Positions 54,043 to 63,440 are shown, counted from the first letter of the stretch. The stretch is DNA of 64,000 nt from Streptomyces sp. Je 1-79 (GCF_025195125.1 NZ_JAMGSL010000009.1:67091-131090), one strand, 5' to 3'. Notes: a model not told the origin generated them from the letters alone. Numbers and translations are program-made.

Positions 54043-55773
54043 TCAGTCGCCCTGCGAGGAGCCGAGCGTCAACGTCCTGGTCTGTTCCTTGCCGCCGCGC
54101 AGCAGCGTCAGCTCCAGCCGGTCGCCGGGGCGGTGGGCGCGGATCTTCACGATCAACTCCTCGCCGCTGTGCACCCGCTGGCCGTCGACCTTGGTGATGA
54201 CGTCACCGGCGCGGATGCCCGCCTTGGCCGCCGGGCCGCCGGGGGTGACCGAGGCGGAGCCGTCCTTGCCCTTCTCGCCGACGCGCGCGCCGTCGCCGTT
54301 GAACTGCATGTCGAGGCTCACCCCGATGACCGGGTGGGTCGCCTTGCCGGTGTTGATGAGCTCCTCGGCGACGCGCTTGCCCTGGTTGATCGGGATGGCG
54401 AAACCGAGGCCGATGGAGCCGGACTGGGCGCCGGCGCCGTCGCCCGAACCATCGCCCGCCGCGCGGATCGCGCTGTTGATGCCGATGACCCGGGCCTTGG
54501 AGTCGACCAGCGGGCCGCCCGAATTGCCCGGGTTTATCGGGGCGTCGGTCTGGAGGGCGTCGACATAGCTGATGTCGCTGCCGTCGCCCTTCTCCCCGCC
54601 GGCGGTGATCGGGCGTTCCTTGGCGCTGATGATGCCGGAGGTGACGGTGTTCTGGAGGTCGAAGGGGGCGCCGATGGCGACGACGGGGTCGCCGACGCGG
54701 ACGTTGTCCGAGTTGCCGAGCGGCAGGGGCTTGAGGCCCGTGACCCCGGTGACCTTGACGACGGCGAGGTCGTAGCCGCTGTCCTTGCCGACCAGCTTGG
54801 CGCTCGCGGTCTCGCCGCTGCTGAAGGTGACGGTGATCTTGCCCGAGGCGGCGGCCGCGTCGACCACGTGGTTGTTGGTCAGGATGTGGCCCTGGGTGTC
54901 CAGGACGAAGCCCGTGCCGGTGCCGGAGGAGCCGGTGCCGCTGACATGGAGGGTGACCACGCTCGGCAGGGCGCTGGCGGCGATCCCCGCGACGCTGTCG
55001 GGGGCCCGGCCGGAGTCCTCGGTGCCCGCCTGGGGCAGCTCGACGGTGGTGATGCCGCCGTGGCGCTCGACGTACGCGCCGACCGCGCCGCCGACGACGC
55101 CGGTGATCAGCGCGAAGGTCAGCGCGCCCGCGAGCGCGACCCCGCGCCGGGAGCGGCGCCGCTCGACGGGCGGCTCGGTCCCGACGGTCAGGGGGGCGCT
55201 GGGGGCGCCAGGGGCTCCCCACGGGTCGTACTGCACCCACTGCGCGGGCTGGGACGCGACCGGCTGCGGGGCGACGGGCTGCGGGGCGGCCGGCTGCTGC
55301 GGTACGGCGGTCTGCGGGGCGACGGGGGACTGCGGGGCGGCGGGCTGCGGCGGTACGGGGACTCCATGGGCGGGAGTCGCCACGGGCCGCTGCACGGGCG
55401 GGGCGGGAGCCCAGGGCCCGGGCCCTCCGTAGGGCGGGGTGCGGTACTCGTCAGGCTCGTGCAAGGGCTGCTGCTGGGGCTGCGGCTCCGGCTGCTCGGC
55501 CTGCGCCTGCTGCGGTACGGAGACGGCGACGGTCACGGCCTCCGGAGCCGGGGGCTCCGGGCTCGGGGGCTCCGGGCTCGGGGCTTCCGGGCTCGCGGCC
55601 TCCGGGCTCGGGGGCTCCGGGCTCGCGGCCTCCGGGGTGGGCGTCGCGGGAGCGGCCAGGGTGAAGTCACCCTCGTCCGCGGCCGGCGGGTCCGCTGTCT
55701 CGCCCGCCGGCGGCGTACTCGCCGGCCGGCTCCACCACTTCGGCTTCTGGCCGGTCGGCTTCCCGTCGTTCAT
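54043..55773 (-). CDS. HtrA/DegP-like membrane serine protease
   Basis: 576 residues. A long Pro/Glu/Ala-rich cytosolic tail (PEPPSPEAASPEAPSPEP repeats), one membrane helix (VALAGALTFALITGVVGGAV), a trypsin-like domain with ILTNNHVVDA (His), GYDLAVVKV (Asp) and NPGNSGGPL (Ser), and a C-terminal PDZ domain (GIRAGDVITKVDGQ). An envelope quality-control protease, expected to be under the neighbouring ECF sigma factor. ATG at 55773. Confidence 0.93.
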   Translation of the reverse strand: MNDGKPTGQKPKWWSRPASTPPAGETADPPAADEGDFTLAAPATPTPEAASPEPPSPEAASPEAPSPEPPSPEPPAPEAVTVAVSVPQQAQAEQPEPQPQQQPLHEPDEYRTPPYGGPGPWAPAPPVQRPVATPAHGVPVPPQPAAPQSPVAPQTAVPQQPAAPQPVAPQPVASQPAQWVQYDPWGAPGAPSAPLTVGTEPPVERRRSRRGVALAGALTFALITGVVGGAVGAYVERHGGITTVELPQAGTEDSGRAPDSVAGIAASALPSVVTLHVSGTGSSGTGTGFVLDTQGHILTNNHVVDAAAASGKITVTFSSGETASAKLVGKDSGYDLAVVKVTGVTGLKPLPLGNSDNVRVGDPVVAIGAPFDLQNTVTSGIISAKERPITAGGEKGDGSDISYVDALQTDAPINPGNSGGPLVDSKARVIGINSAIRAAGDGSGDGAGAQSGSIGLGFAIPINQGKRVAEELINTGKATHPVIGVSLDMQFNGDGARVGEKGKDGSASVTPGGPAAKAGIRAGDVITKVDGQRVHSGEELIVKIRAHRPGDRLELTLLRGGKEQTRTLTLGSSQGD

Positions 55774-55851
55774 GCTCTCCCCGCAACAGCTGGCCTGTCC
55801 GCGCCCGCCTCTCGGCGGGCGCCCGTGCCCTGGATTCAACCAGGTTCGGCG

Positions 55852-56853
55852 TCAGCAGGGGGAGGTGAGCGGTGCCGGCGTCGGGCCCGCGGCGGCGAAC
55901 GGGCTCGGGGCCGGAGTGACGGCGGGGCCGCCCGGCGTGGTGAAGCCGGAGGGGAAGGCCAGGCTCAGGGCCGGTCCCGTGGGTCGTACGAACGGGGAGA
56001 GTTCGACCGCCGACTGCGCCGACGCCCCCTTGAGCTGGACGGCCACGGCGGGTGTCACACCACAGGGCACCAGCGGTCCGGCCGCCACGATGCCGGTGGT
56101 CGAGCCGACGCCGAGCGGGGTCGCCGAGGAGTCCGGCGCCCTGCGTCCCTCCGTACGCCCGCCGCGACCGGTGGTCGCGCCCGCGGTCGTCCCCGTGCCC
56201 GTACCGGATCCCGAGCCCGTGCCCGTGATCGATCCGGTGGCCGCGGCGCCCCCGGCGGGGGAACGCAGCGGGGTGACGTTCGAGCCGGTGCCCTCGCCGC
56301 GCGCGCCGACGTTCACCGTCGACTCCAGCGGCAGGGCGCCACCGAGCGCTATCGCGGCGAACGAGACCGCGCTGGCGGCGGCGATGCCGAAGCGCCGGCC
56401 GCGCCAGGGCGAGCGGTCGTGGTCGGACCGGCCGCCGACGGCGTGGATACGGAAACCGGAGTGCGGGGAGACGGCAGCGGCCGTCGCGAATCCGTCCGAC
56501 TTCACTCCGCCGAGGCCGCCGGAGCCGCCGGAGCCGCCAGGGCCGGAGCCGCCCAGGCGGAAGAGGTCGTCGAAGGGTCCTCGACGGTCGTCACCCCCCG
56601 CGTCGCCAGGGCCCCCGGGCAGCCCCTGAAGGCGTGCGAGGAGCCCTTCCGAGGGGGGAGGGGGTGCGGTGGAGGCGAAGACGCTCTTCAGCCGGCGCTG
56701 GGCGTCGGCCTCCGCCTTGCATTTGGGACAGGTCGCGAGGTGCGCGAGAACCCGCTCGCGGGCGTCGTGGCCGAGCTCCCCGTCGACCAGAGCGGCGAGC
56801 CGGTCCCCGAGGTGCTGCTCCGCGGGGGTAGGGCCGGCAGGACTGATGCTCAC
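55852..56853 (-). CDS. Anti-sigma factor (zinc-finger, membrane)
   Basis: 333 residues. An N-terminal ZAS-type motif (HDARERVLAHLATCPKCKAE: His...CxxC), a central low-complexity Gly/Ser region, one membrane segment (GIAAASAVSFAAIALGGAL) and a long extracellular Ser/Thr/Gly-rich part. It is encoded in a GTGA overlap with the ECF sigma factor upstream, as expected for its cognate anti-sigma (RseA-type). Confidence 0.88.
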   Translation of the reverse strand: MSISPAGPTPAEQHLGDRLAALVDGELGHDARERVLAHLATCPKCKAEADAQRRLKSVFASTAPPPPSEGLLARLQGLPGGPGDAGGDDRRGPFDDLFRLGGSGPGGSGGSGGLGGVKSDGFATAAAVSPHSGFRIHAVGGRSDHDRSPWRGRRFGIAAASAVSFAAIALGGALPLESTVNVGARGEGTGSNVTPLRSPAGGAAATGSITGTGSGSGTGTGTTAGATTGRGGRTEGRRAPDSSATPLGVGSTTGIVAAGPLVPCGVTPAVAVQLKGASAQSAVELSPFVRPTGPALSLAFPSGFTTPGGPAVTPAPSPFAAAGPTPAPLTSPC

Positions 56854-57608
56854 GCCGTTCCGCCCTCCCAGCCGACGGCGGCCAGCGCGCGCTCCGCCCG
56901 GGCTTCGGGAGAACGGTGCTTGAGCGCCTTGCGCAGGTGCGAGCGACCGCGGTGGATGCGGCTGCGGACCGTGCCGAGCTTCACGCCGAGCGTGGCGGCG
57001 ATCTCCTCGTACGAGAGTCCTTCGATGTCACAGAGGACGACCGCGGCCCGGAACTCGGGCGCGAGGGTGTCGAGTGCCTGCTGGACGTCGGCGTCGAAGT
57101 GCGTGTCGTTGAACGCCTGCTGCGGCGAGGGCTCGCGGCTGGGCAGCCGCTCGGCCGCGTCGTCGCCGAGCGCGTCGAAACGGATCCGCTGCTTGCGGCG
57201 GACCATGTCGAGGAAGAGGTTGGTGGTGATGCGGTGCAGCCAGCCCTCGAAGGTGCCCGGCGTGTACGTCGACAGCGAGCGGAAGACGCGGACGAAGACC
57301 TCCTGCGTGAGGTCCTCGGCGTCGTGCTGGTTGCCGGTCAGCCGGTAGGCGAGGCGGTATACCCGGCCACTGTGCGTGCTGACGATCTCCTCCCAGGTGG
57401 GCGGAGTCCACGCCTGCGATTCCGCATCCGATGCGAAGGTCGCGGTGGTGGGAGCGGAGTCGGCGGTGCGGATTCGGTCAGCGGTGTCGGTCACGGATTT
57501 CGGCTCACCCGCCGACCTGAGAAGACGCCGAAGCACTCCTCCCCGATCCACAGGCGCAGCCGCACCTCCCCTGTCGGCTCTGGTGGTGTCCAGTGGAGCC
57601 CCTACCAT
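56850..57608 (-). CDS. ECF sigma factor (M. tuberculosis SigE-like)
   Basis: 252 residues with sigma region 2 (YRLAYRLTGNQHDAEDLTQEVF) and region 4 (LPEF-like TLAPEFRAAVVLCDIEGLSY; GVKLGTVRSRIHRGRSHL). A ~75-residue Ser/Ala/Asp-rich N-extension precedes region 2. Start set at ATG 57608 (GAGG five bases upstream). The order sigma - anti-sigma - htrA - tatB matches Rv1221-Rv1224 of M. tuberculosis, a cell-envelope stress module; the streptomycete gene called sigE is a different sigma factor, so no symbol is given. Confidence 0.92.
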   Translation of the reverse strand: MVGAPLDTTRADRGGAAAPVDRGGVLRRLLRSAGEPKSVTDTADRIRTADSAPTTATFASDAESQAWTPPTWEEIVSTHSGRVYRLAYRLTGNQHDAEDLTQEVFVRVFRSLSTYTPGTFEGWLHRITTNLFLDMVRRKQRIRFDALGDDAAERLPSREPSPQQAFNDTHFDADVQQALDTLAPEFRAAVVLCDIEGLSYEEIAATLGVKLGTVRSRIHRGRSHLRKALKHRSPEARAERALAAVGWEGGTA

Positions 57609-57728
57609 AGCCACCTCGCCCGTTAGCTCCGGATAAGAATCTTTACGCGAATTTGGGGTCCGGGTCGCCCGCGGCCCTCATCGCCGTCCTCCCCTGGTGA
57701 ACGCGCGGTCCCATCTGCGGGTTCCCGT

Positions 57729-58415
57729 GTGCAGCGGATACAGTCACCGTTGCGCCAACTACGGGGACAGGAGAGGGCCATTACCGCCAACCGGCAGACG
57801 AGCTGGGCGTTCGCCGACGCCTTTGTCGCCGAGGACGAAGCGCTGCTCTGGGCCCGTGACCGGGCCCAGGAGGCAGGGCTGCCCTCGGTGTCACCGGGCA
57901 CCGGCGCCGCTCTGCGCCTGCTGGCCGCGACGGCGGACGCGAAAGCGGTGGCCGAAATCGGTACCGGCACGGGCGTCTCCGGCATCTATCTGCTGCACGG
58001 GATGCGCCCGGACGGCGTCCTGACGACCGTGGACCTGGAGCCCGAGCGTCAGCAGTTCGCGAAGACGGCCTTCCGGGCGGCGGGTTTCGCCGGGAACCGG
58101 GCGCGTTTCATCCCGGGCCGCGCGCTGGACGTCCTGCCGCGGCTCGCGGACGGCGGATACGACCTCGTGTTCTGCGACGGCGACCGGCTGGAGTCCCTGG
58201 ACTATCTCGCTGAATCGTTGCGCCTGCTGCGACCAGGGGGTCTGGTCTGCTTCGAGGGCGTCTTCGCGGACGGCCGTACGGTCGACTCGGCCGCGCAGCC
58301 GGCGGAGGTGCTCCGGATACGGGAGCTGCTGCGGGCGGTCCGGGAGAGCCAGGAGCTGCTGCCGACGCTGCTGCCGGTGGGAGACGGTCTGCTGTGCGCG
58401 GTGCGGCGGGGCTGA
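57729..58415 (+). CDS. Class I SAM-dependent O-methyltransferase
   Basis: About 228 residues with the SAM loop EIGTGTGVSG, TTVDLEPERQ and DLVFCDGDRL, as in catechol-type O-methyltransferases. It is divergent from the sigma gene, as in M. tuberculosis (Rv1220c). The start is uncertain: GTG 57729 or TTG 57750 precede the conserved ITANRQTSWAFADAF. Substrate unknown. Confidence 0.87.
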   Translation: MQRIQSPLRQLRGQERAITANRQTSWAFADAFVAEDEALLWARDRAQEAGLPSVSPGTGAALRLLAATADAKAVAEIGTGTGVSGIYLLHGMRPDGVLTTVDLEPERQQFAKTAFRAAGFAGNRARFIPGRALDVLPRLADGGYDLVFCDGDRLESLDYLAESLRLLRPGGLVCFEGVFADGRTVDSAAQPAEVLRIRELLRAVRESQELLPTLLPVGDGLLCAVRRG

Positions 58416-58474
58416 CGGCCCCGGAGCCGCAGAACCTCACGGCCGCCCAGGCCGTGAACCACCCCTGACACACC

Positions 58475-58510
58475 CCTGCCCCGGCGCGGTGGGTACCGTG
58501 CCGGGGCAGG
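58475..58510. terminator. Bidirectional terminator
   Basis: CCTGCCCCGGCGCGGT and a complement (one mismatch) around GGGT, between the methyltransferase and converging DUF3117 gene. A second small hairpin lies at 58437-58457. Confidence 0.82.
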
Positions 58511-58534
58511 AGTGGACAATCCTGGCTTGTCGCG

Positions 58535-58702
58535 TCAGCCGACTACCTGCTTCAGGGCGTCGCCGAGGGCTTCGGCCTCGTCCGGGGTCAGCTCGACGAC
58601 AAGCCGACCGCCGCCTTCGAGCGGAACGCGCATGACAATGCCCCGCCCCTCCTTGGTCACCTCGAGCGGGCCGTCGCCCGTCCGCGGCTTCATGGCCGCC
58701 AT
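58535..58702 (-). CDS. DUF3117 small protein
   Basis: 55 residues from ATG 58702 (GGAAGGGG upstream), beginning MAAMKPRTGDGPLEVTKEGR and ending LTPDEAEALGDALKQVVG. It matches the actinobacterial DUF3117 family. A compact beta-alpha fold is predicted; function unknown. Confidence 0.9.
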   Translation of the reverse strand: MAAMKPRTGDGPLEVTKEGRGIVMRVPLEGGGRLVVELTPDEAEALGDALKQVVG

Positions 58703-59026
58703 GCTTGTTCCCCTTCCTGAAACCAGCTCTTCGTCAGCCGACGGCCCCTGATCGGGAGCACACGTCACCGGCATCGAACACATTGCTTCCAGGTCATTAT
58801 CCCGCATCACAGGACCCGATGACCAACATCAGGTTGCATCGCTTCCGCAACGCGCTTCCGCAAAACAGCCCATTCCGGCGATCGGCCTGCGATACTTCGC
58901 CGCTCCTTCGCCGCCCGGCTTTGACGCAGCTCACATGTGCGGGGCGGGTGATCTCCGTCATCCTGGGGGTCCCCGGGCGAAGTCCGGGGGATGGTCAGGA
59001 CGCAAAAGACGCGAAGGGAAGCCCCG
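58703..59026. other. 324-bp divergent intergenic region
   Basis: No gene seen. For the DUF3117 side a candidate promoter reads TTGGTC (58826-58821) and GATAAT (58801-58796) with a 19-nt gap on the minus strand. Nothing clear for the hydratase side. Confidence 0.4.
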
Positions 59027-59830
59027 ATGGCCGACACCGTGCTGTACGAAGTGACCGACGGACTCGCCACGATCACGCTCAACCGGCCCGAGGCCATGAA
59101 CGCGATGAACGTCGAGGCGAAGGTCGCCCTGCGGGACGCGGCGGAGGCGGCCGCCGCGGACACCGCCGTACGGGCGGTACTGCTGACGGCGGCGGGCGAC
59201 CGGGCGTTCTGCGTGGGCCAGGACCTCAAGGAGCACGTTGGCCTGCTGCTGACGGACAAGGAGACCGGCTCGCAGGCGACGATGAACACGGTCCGGGACC
59301 ACTACAACCCGATCGTCAAGGCGCTGACCGGCATGAGGAAGCCGGTGGTGGCGGGCGTGAACGGGGTCGCGGCGGGGGCCGGCTTCGGCTTCGCGCTGGC
59401 GGCGGACTACCGGGTGGTCGCGGAGACGGCCGCGTTCAACACCTCCTTCGCGGGTGTGGCGCTCACCGCCGACTCGGGCATGTCGTGGACGCTGCCCCGG
59501 CTGATCGGCGCGAGCCGCGCCTCCGACCTGCTGCTCTTCCCGCGCTCGATCAGCGCCCAGGAGGCGTACGAGCTGGGCATCGCGAACAAGCTGGTCCCGG
59601 CCGCCGACCTCGCGCAGGAGGCCCTGAAGGTCGCCCGCACCCTGGCCGAGGGCCCGACGGTGGCGTACGCGGCACTGAAGGCGTCCCTGGCGTACGGGGC
59701 GGACCACTCGCTGGCGGAGGCCCTGGAGAAGGAGGACGAGCTCCAGACGGCGGCGGGCGCCTCCGAGGACCACACGATCGCGGTCCAGGCGTTCCTGGCC
59801 AAGGAGAAGCCGAAGTACGTCGGCCGCTAG
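59027..59830 (+). CDS. Enoyl-CoA hydratase/isomerase family protein
   Basis: 267 residues with crotonase features: NRPEAMNAMN, the AFCVGQDLKE oxyanion region, GVNGVAAGAGFGFALAADYRV and TADSGMSWTLPRLIG. An enoyl-CoA hydratase or related isomerase/decarboxylase of fatty-acid or phenylacetate-type degradation. Likely catalytic acids are not certain from motifs, so exact reaction is open. ATG 59027 after GCGAAGGGAAG. Confidence 0.9.
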   Translation: MADTVLYEVTDGLATITLNRPEAMNAMNVEAKVALRDAAEAAAADTAVRAVLLTAAGDRAFCVGQDLKEHVGLLLTDKETGSQATMNTVRDHYNPIVKALTGMRKPVVAGVNGVAAGAGFGFALAADYRVVAETAAFNTSFAGVALTADSGMSWTLPRLIGASRASDLLLFPRSISAQEAYELGIANKLVPAADLAQEALKVARTLAEGPTVAYAALKASLAYGADHSLAEALEKEDELQTAAGASEDHTIAVQAFLAKEKPKYVGR

Positions 59831-59863
59831 ACCCTGCCTGCCGAGCCCCCCGGTAACCCCGTC

Positions 59864-59908
59864 GATCGAGTGGTGTGCGCGTCTATATGATCCGCACACC
59901 ACTCGATC
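59864..59908. repeat. Perfect 16-bp inverted repeat around a TATATGAT core
   Basis: GATCGAGTGGTGTGCG and its exact complement, 13-nt centre CGTCTATATGATC. The AT-rich centre resembles a -10 element, so it may be an operator/promoter for the secreted proteins as well as a terminator of the hydratase gene. Confidence 0.8.
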
Positions 59909-59959
59909 TGTTCGAGTGCGTTCTCATCGACTTCACACGCACATCACCTGGGGGGTTCC

Positions 59960-61210
59960 GTGCGTTCTCCTTCCGCGTCGCGATCCGTTCGCGGCGCACT
60001 CACCGGCGCCTTGGCACTCGGCCTGGCGTCAACGGCCCTGGCCACCCCGGCGCAGGCGGCAGACGGCTGGGAACGGTGTCCCTCCGGCAAGGTCTGCGCC
60101 TTCAGCAAGCCGCTCTACCAGGGCGACATGCTCGTCGTGACCAAGCCGATGTACTCCCTCGGCGCCTGGGACAACCGCATCCGCTCCTTCATCAACCTGT
60201 CCGCCGACGCGGTCTGCTTCTATCCGCAGCCCGGCTTCGCTCCCGAAGGCTCCGTGCACTTCTACACCTCGGAGTCCTTCGACGAGAGCGCGTACCCCGA
60301 GCTCGACCGCGCCGCCAGCTCGATCGACGTCGGGCCGGAGGCGGACGACTTCTGCGGGTCCGAGAGCCGGATCCCGACCTGGTACGGCGTCGACTCCGTT
60401 CCGAAGCTCCGCCCCGCCTCTTCGTCGACGCTCGGCGCGTTCGGCGACGTCGACAACGACGGCTACGCCGACCTGCTCACCCGTGACGCGGTCGGCGGGC
60501 TGTGGACCTCCCACACCTGGGAGAGCGCCGGCACCACGCAGCGCATCGGCGGCGGCTGGAACACGATGACCAAGCTGGTCCGCCACGGCGACCACGACGG
60601 CGACGGCATCGAGGACGTCCTCGCCCGCGACTCGGCCGGTGTCCTGTGGTTCTACCCGGGCAACGGCAAGGGCCTCTTCAAGCCCCGCGTCACGATCGGC
60701 GGCGGCTGGAACTCCATGCGCGACATCGCCGCCGCGGGCGACCTCACCGGGGACGGCAGGGCCGACCTGCTCGCGGCCGACAGCGCGGGCACCCTCTGGA
60801 CGTACCCCGGCAACGGCCGTGGCTCCTTCGGCGCGCGCACGAAGGTCGGCGGCGGCTGGAAGGTCATGAACGAGCTCGTCGGCGCGGGCGACATGAACTC
60901 CGACAAGCGGGCCGACCTCGTGGCCCGTGACACGGCGGGCAGGCTCTGGCTCTACCCGGGGACCGGCCGGGGCACCTTCGGCGCCCGCAAGCTCATCGGC
61001 TCGGGCGGCTGGAACTCCCTGAAGGAGCTGGCCGGCCTGGGCGACCTCACGGGTGACGGACGGCCGGACCTGGTCGCGCACGGCCCGGGCACCGACCCCT
61101 GGGACCGGAACAGCGCCACGTACCTCCGGGTCTACCCGGGCAAGGCGGACGGCGGCCTCCAGGCCGCGAAGACGTTCGCCCGGCTCCGCTCCTCCCACTT
61201 CGTCTTCTGA
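59960..61210 (+). CDS. Secreted I36-inhibitor/FG-GAP repeat protein 1
   Basis: 416 residues with a Sec signal peptide (cleavage after ATPAQA). First a peptidase-inhibitor-I36/crystallin-like domain (CPSGKVCAFSKPLYQG...WDNRIRSF, four Cys), then five ~45-residue FG-GAP/VCBS beta-propeller blades, each with a calcium-loop-like GDxxGDG (GDHDGDG, GDLTGDG) and GGGWN. An exported binding protein; target unknown. GTG start. A homologue follows immediately. Confidence 0.88.
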   Translation: MRSPSASRSVRGALTGALALGLASTALATPAQAADGWERCPSGKVCAFSKPLYQGDMLVVTKPMYSLGAWDNRIRSFINLSADAVCFYPQPGFAPEGSVHFYTSESFDESAYPELDRAASSIDVGPEADDFCGSESRIPTWYGVDSVPKLRPASSSTLGAFGDVDNDGYADLLTRDAVGGLWTSHTWESAGTTQRIGGGWNTMTKLVRHGDHDGDGIEDVLARDSAGVLWFYPGNGKGLFKPRVTIGGGWNSMRDIAAAGDLTGDGRADLLAADSAGTLWTYPGNGRGSFGARTKVGGGWKVMNELVGAGDMNSDKRADLVARDTAGRLWLYPGTGRGTFGARKLIGSGGWNSLKELAGLGDLTGDGRPDLVAHGPGTDPWDRNSATYLRVYPGKADGGLQAAKTFARLRSSHFVF

Positions 61211-61248
61211 TGCCGACCCTCACTCCTCCATCGAAGGGAGTCCGATCC

Positions 61249-62478
61249 ATGGTCGGAACCTCTCGGGCGCGGCGCGCCCTCGGCGCGGCCGTGGCCACCC
61301 TGGCCTCGCTCGCCACGCTCGTCACCGCGGCTCCGAACGCCGCGGCGGACTCGTCCCGCTGCCCTTCGGGCAAGCTCTGTGTGTTCCAGTACCCGGAGTT
61401 CAAGGGCCAGATGAAGATCATCTCGTCCAGCCAGTCCACTCTGGGCGTGTGGGACAACTCGATCTCGTCCCTGGTCAACAACTCCGGCCTGTACGCGAGC
61501 GCCTCCACGGGCCCGAACCACACCGGCGAGGACTCGCTGCACATCAGCCCGCACAACGGCGCGATCGACCTGGGCGGCGGCGCGTTCGACGGGCGGCTCG
61601 ACAACAAGATCAGCTCGATCCGGGTGGCCACGACCGACTACGAGCTCTCCTACGGCGTCCCGTGGATGGACTGGCTGGCGCCCAGCGTGCGCCCCGAGCC
61701 CACGCCCGTCACCGCGTTCGGCGACCTGGACGGCAACTGGGTCCCCGACCTGCTGCACCGCGCGGAGGACGGCCGGCTGTGGTTCCTGCCCGGCAACGCC
61801 CCCAAGGGCAGCACCAGCGCCCCGAAGGGGCGGCTGATCGGCGGCGGCTGGAACGCGATGACGCTGCTCGTCCGGCACGGCGACCACAACGGCGACGGCA
61901 ACGAGGACGTCTTCGCCCGTGACAAGGCCGGTGTGCTCTGGTTCTACCCGGGCAGCGGCCTGGGCTCGCTCAAGGCCCGCGTCAAGGTCGGCGGGGGCTG
62001 GAACACCATGCGGGAGATCGAGGCCGTCGGCGACATCACCGGGGACGGCCGGCGCGACCTGGTGGCCCGGGACACCGCCGGTGTGCTCTGGACCTACCCC
62101 GGTAACGGGCGCGGCTCCTTCTCCGCCCGCAAGCAGGTCGGCGGCGGCTGGAACGCCATGAACCGACTGGTGGCGCCGGGCGACATGAACGGGGACGGCA
62201 AGGCCGACCTCGTCGCCCGCGACGGTTCCCGCTCGCTGTGGCTCTACCCGGGCAACGGACGGGGCACCTTCGGGGCCCGTACGAAGCTGCCGTACGCCTG
62301 GTCGGCCAACGAGGAGCTGCTGACCGTGGGTGACGTGACCGGGGACGGCCTGTCCGACCTCATGCGGACGATCAACTTCCACGACCTGTACATCGACGCC
62401 GGAAACGGCCGGGGCGGCATCGGGGCCCCGTCGTACCAGATGTCCTTCGACTCCGCCGACGGCGTCCAGGTCTTCTGA
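61249..62478 (+). CDS. Secreted I36-inhibitor/FG-GAP repeat protein 2 (paralogue)
   Basis: 409 residues from ATG 61249 (GAAGGGAG upstream; an ATG at 61210 overlapping the previous stop is less likely). Signal peptide ends near PNAAA. Same architecture: CPSGKLCVFQYPEFKG domain with two Cys, then five FG-GAP blades (GDHNGDG, GDITGDG, GDMNGDG, GDVTGDG). A tandem duplication, now diverged most in the N-terminal domain. Confidence 0.88.
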   Translation: MVGTSRARRALGAAVATLASLATLVTAAPNAAADSSRCPSGKLCVFQYPEFKGQMKIISSSQSTLGVWDNSISSLVNNSGLYASASTGPNHTGEDSLHISPHNGAIDLGGGAFDGRLDNKISSIRVATTDYELSYGVPWMDWLAPSVRPEPTPVTAFGDLDGNWVPDLLHRAEDGRLWFLPGNAPKGSTSAPKGRLIGGGWNAMTLLVRHGDHNGDGNEDVFARDKAGVLWFYPGSGLGSLKARVKVGGGWNTMREIEAVGDITGDGRRDLVARDTAGVLWTYPGNGRGSFSARKQVGGGWNAMNRLVAPGDMNGDGKADLVARDGSRSLWLYPGNGRGTFGARTKLPYAWSANEELLTVGDVTGDGLSDLMRTINFHDLYIDAGNGRGGIGAPSYQMSFDSADGVQVF

Positions 62479-62484
62479 CGGCCG

Positions 62485-63090
62485 TCAGGCGCGCGCGGCC
62501 CGGGGTGCCCCAGCGCCCCGGGCCACGCAGTCCCGGACGTGGTCGTCGACCAGGCCGCACGCCTGCATCAGGGCATAGGCCGTCGTCGGGCCGATGAAGC
62601 GCAGGCCCCGCTTCTTCAGGGCCTTGGACAGCGCCGTCGACTCGTCCGTCACCGCCGGGACGTCGGCGGTCGTCAGGGGCGCCGGGCGGGTCGCCGGGTC
62701 CGGGGCGTAGGACCAGATCAGGCTGTCCAGCTCACCGGGGGCCCACCCCGCCAGCACCTTCGCGTTCGCCATCGTCGCGTCGATCTTCGCGCGGTTGCGG
62801 ATGATGCCCTCGTCCACGAGGAGCCGCTCCCGCTCCGCCTCGCCGAACCGTGCGACCGCGGCGATCTCGAAGCCGCCGAACGCCCGCCGGAAGCCCTCGC
62901 GACGGCGCAGGATCGTGATCCACGAGAGGCCGGACTGGAACGCCTCCAGGCACAGCCGCTCGAAGAGCGCGTCGTCGCCGTGGACCGGGCGGCCCCACTC
63001 CTCGTCGTGGTACGTCACGTAGTCCGCGGTCGACAGGCCCCAGGGGCAGCGGAGTCTCCCGTCCGGACCGGGGACGGCCTCGCCGGTCAC
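62485..63090 (-). CDS. tag: DNA-3-methyladenine glycosylase I
   Basis: 201 residues with Tag signature: RCPWG...YVTYHDEEWGRPVHGDDALFE, FQSGLSWITILRRREGFR and the C-terminal GLRFIGPTTAYALMQACG, including His zinc ligands. It excises 3-methyladenine from alkylated DNA. The GTG at 63090 overlaps the upstream gene's stop (GTGA). Confidence 0.95.
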   Translation of the reverse strand: MTGEAVPGPDGRLRCPWGLSTADYVTYHDEEWGRPVHGDDALFERLCLEAFQSGLSWITILRRREGFRRAFGGFEIAAVARFGEAERERLLVDEGIIRNRAKIDATMANAKVLAGWAPGELDSLIWSYAPDPATRPAPLTTADVPAVTDESTALSKALKKRGLRFIGPTTAYALMQACGLVDDHVRDCVARGAGAPRAARA

Positions 63091-63440
63091 AGCCCCGGTC
63101 CCTCGTCCTTGCGGAGGGACGGGCCGGACGACGGGCCCTGCCCCCCGCGCCCGCCCGCGAGCGCCGCCTCCAGCTCCGCGATCCGCGCGTCCCGCTCCGC
63201 GATCTCGGCGCCCAGGCGCCCCAGGGCGTCGTCCACGTCCGCCATGCGGTACCCCCGCACCGTCACCGGCAGCCGGAGCGCCTCGACGTCGTCACGGTCC
63301 ACCGGGCGGGCGGCCGGCAGCGGGTCGACCAGCTGCTCGGGCGCCACCTCGGGCAGCACCTCGCTGTCGCCTCCGCCGACCACCGCGAGGGTGACCGCCG
63401 CGACCACCACGACCATCGCGATCAGCAAAAACCAGAACAC
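63087..63440 (-). CDS. DivIVA-domain membrane protein
   Basis: 117 residues from GTG 63440: one N-terminal membrane helix (FWFLLIAMVVVVAAVTLAVV), then LRLPVTVRGYRMADVDDALGRL, the short DivIVA-type motif (GYRMxDVD), and a coiled coil. A small actinobacterial membrane protein (compare M. tuberculosis Rv1209), possibly linked to cell-pole or wall-growth control. Cotranscribed with tag. Confidence 0.82.
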   Translation of the reverse strand: MFWFLLIAMVVVVAAVTLAVVGGGDSEVLPEVAPEQLVDPLPAARPVDRDDVEALRLPVTVRGYRMADVDDALGRLGAEIAERDARIAELEAALAGGRGGQGPSSGPSLRKDEGPGL

